Shown here piece after piece: positions 13,390-13,587 of a DNA stretch of 13,587 nt (within the stretch, counting starts at the first letter, position 1; every line of letters begins with the position of its first letter). Source of the DNA: CAKUIA01 sp034180465 (GTDB taxonomy: Bacteria; Verrucomicrobiota; Verrucomicrobiia; Opitutales; Intestinicryptomonadaceae); the NCBI GenBank assembly GCA_034180465.1, contig JAXFOH010000138.1:1-13587 (forward strand). The letters run 5' to 3'. Position numbers and translations under genes: made by a program. The notes under the pieces are model-generated. The model saw nothing but the letters and a program-made list of their open reading frames with translations. It ran no database searches and was not told the DNA's origin.

Positions 13390-13587
13390 ATGAAAAGAAT
13401 TGCATTTCTATTATCCGCTATAGCTTTGCTCGCCCTTTGCGGGTGCGGAGCAAACGTAAACGAAAACCAAACCCCCGAACAGGCAAAAACACATGCAGCT
13501 GCTATGGACGCCGCCGCCCTTCAAAAACAAGTATACGCTCTTAAAGCCTACATTGAAAAGAAGACAGCCCAAGCCAAAGAAGCAGCC
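13390..13587 (+). CDS. Putative lipoprotein, C-terminal part beyond the window
   Basis: The frame opens at ATG 13390 and stays open for 66 codons to the right edge. Residues 1-19 form a lipoprotein-type signal peptide (MKRIAFLLS, then an Ala/Leu core) ending in LCGC; Cys at -2 makes the lipobox atypical, but C19 matches the position in the two lipoproteins upstream. The mature part is Ala-, Gln- and Lys-rich, with strong helix propensity and heptad-like spacing, so a coiled coil is likely. An eight-A run precedes the ATG and there is no Shine-Dalgarno. It is separated from the membrane protein by 134 bases with the structured leader and a candidate -10, so it probably has its own promoter. 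Function unknown. Confidence 0.72.
   Translation, partial: MKRIAFLLSAIALLALCGCGANVNENQTPEQAKTHAAAMDAAALQKQVYALKAYIEKKTAQAKEAA

Noticed and set aside
1..13587. CRISPR array, insertion sequence, phage or defence genes
   Set aside because: No regularly spaced repeats, transposase motifs, or known defence protein families were seen in any frame.

Overview
The window reads as a chromosomal segment of a Gram-negative, peptidoglycan-making bacterium with moderate GC. Evidence for this is a MurA gene, an OprB-type outer-membrane porin remnant ending in Phe, several lipoproteins with lipoboxes, and secreted proteins with Sec signal peptides. Most start codons have no Shine-Dalgarno sequence but are preceded by A-rich bases. 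Together with the HAD-type phosphatase family, the small 'NYGYYLF' lipoproteins and the glycosidase-like protein, this suggests the PVC group (Verrucomicrobiota/Lentisphaerota-like) or a similar lineage, probably host-associated or living on polysaccharide. The taxonomic call is inference from memory of families; I ran no search.

Layout. (1) Bases 1-2619, minus strand: a tightly packed operon of a HAD-family phosphatase, recF and a MidA-like methyltransferase that runs off the left edge. HAD and recF overlap by 4 bases; recF and the methyltransferase are separated by 1 base. (2) 2677-4620, plus strand, divergent from (1): prfA (release factor 1) followed 3 bases later by prmC, the methyltransferase that modifies the release-factor GGQ glutamine, so enzyme and substrate are made together. 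(3) 4629-5208, minus: the C-terminal part of an OprB porin, cut off from an out-of-frame signal peptide, probably a pseudogene. (4) 5231-5322: two inverted repeats, one a likely terminator. (5) 5348-6367, minus: a secreted low-complexity protein without Cys or Trp. (6) 6497-8446, minus: murA with an unrecognised acidic/basic disordered protein 15 bases upstream. (7) 8447-9318: a largely non-coding stretch holding a possible structured RNA, a tRNA-Gly(UCC) and a second inverted-repeat element. (8) 9319-9858, plus: rubrerythrin with its own terminator. (9) 9972-11843, plus: a large exported glycosidase-like protein behind a good sigma70-type promoter that leaves almost no 5' leader, then a terminator. 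(10) 11927-13587, plus: a cell-envelope cluster of two tandem paralogous lipoproteins, a four-helix membrane protein, and the start of another lipoprotein behind a GC-rich, multi-hairpin leader.

The core genes (recF, prfA, prmC, murA, tRNA, rubrerythrin) are ordinary. The parts worth a second look are the structured non-coding regions at 8521-8894 and 13331-13374, the tandem lipoprotein/membrane cluster, the glycosidase-like protein, the abbreviated MidA-like methyltransferase and the porin remnant. I found no CRISPR array, insertion sequence, defence system or phage gene.
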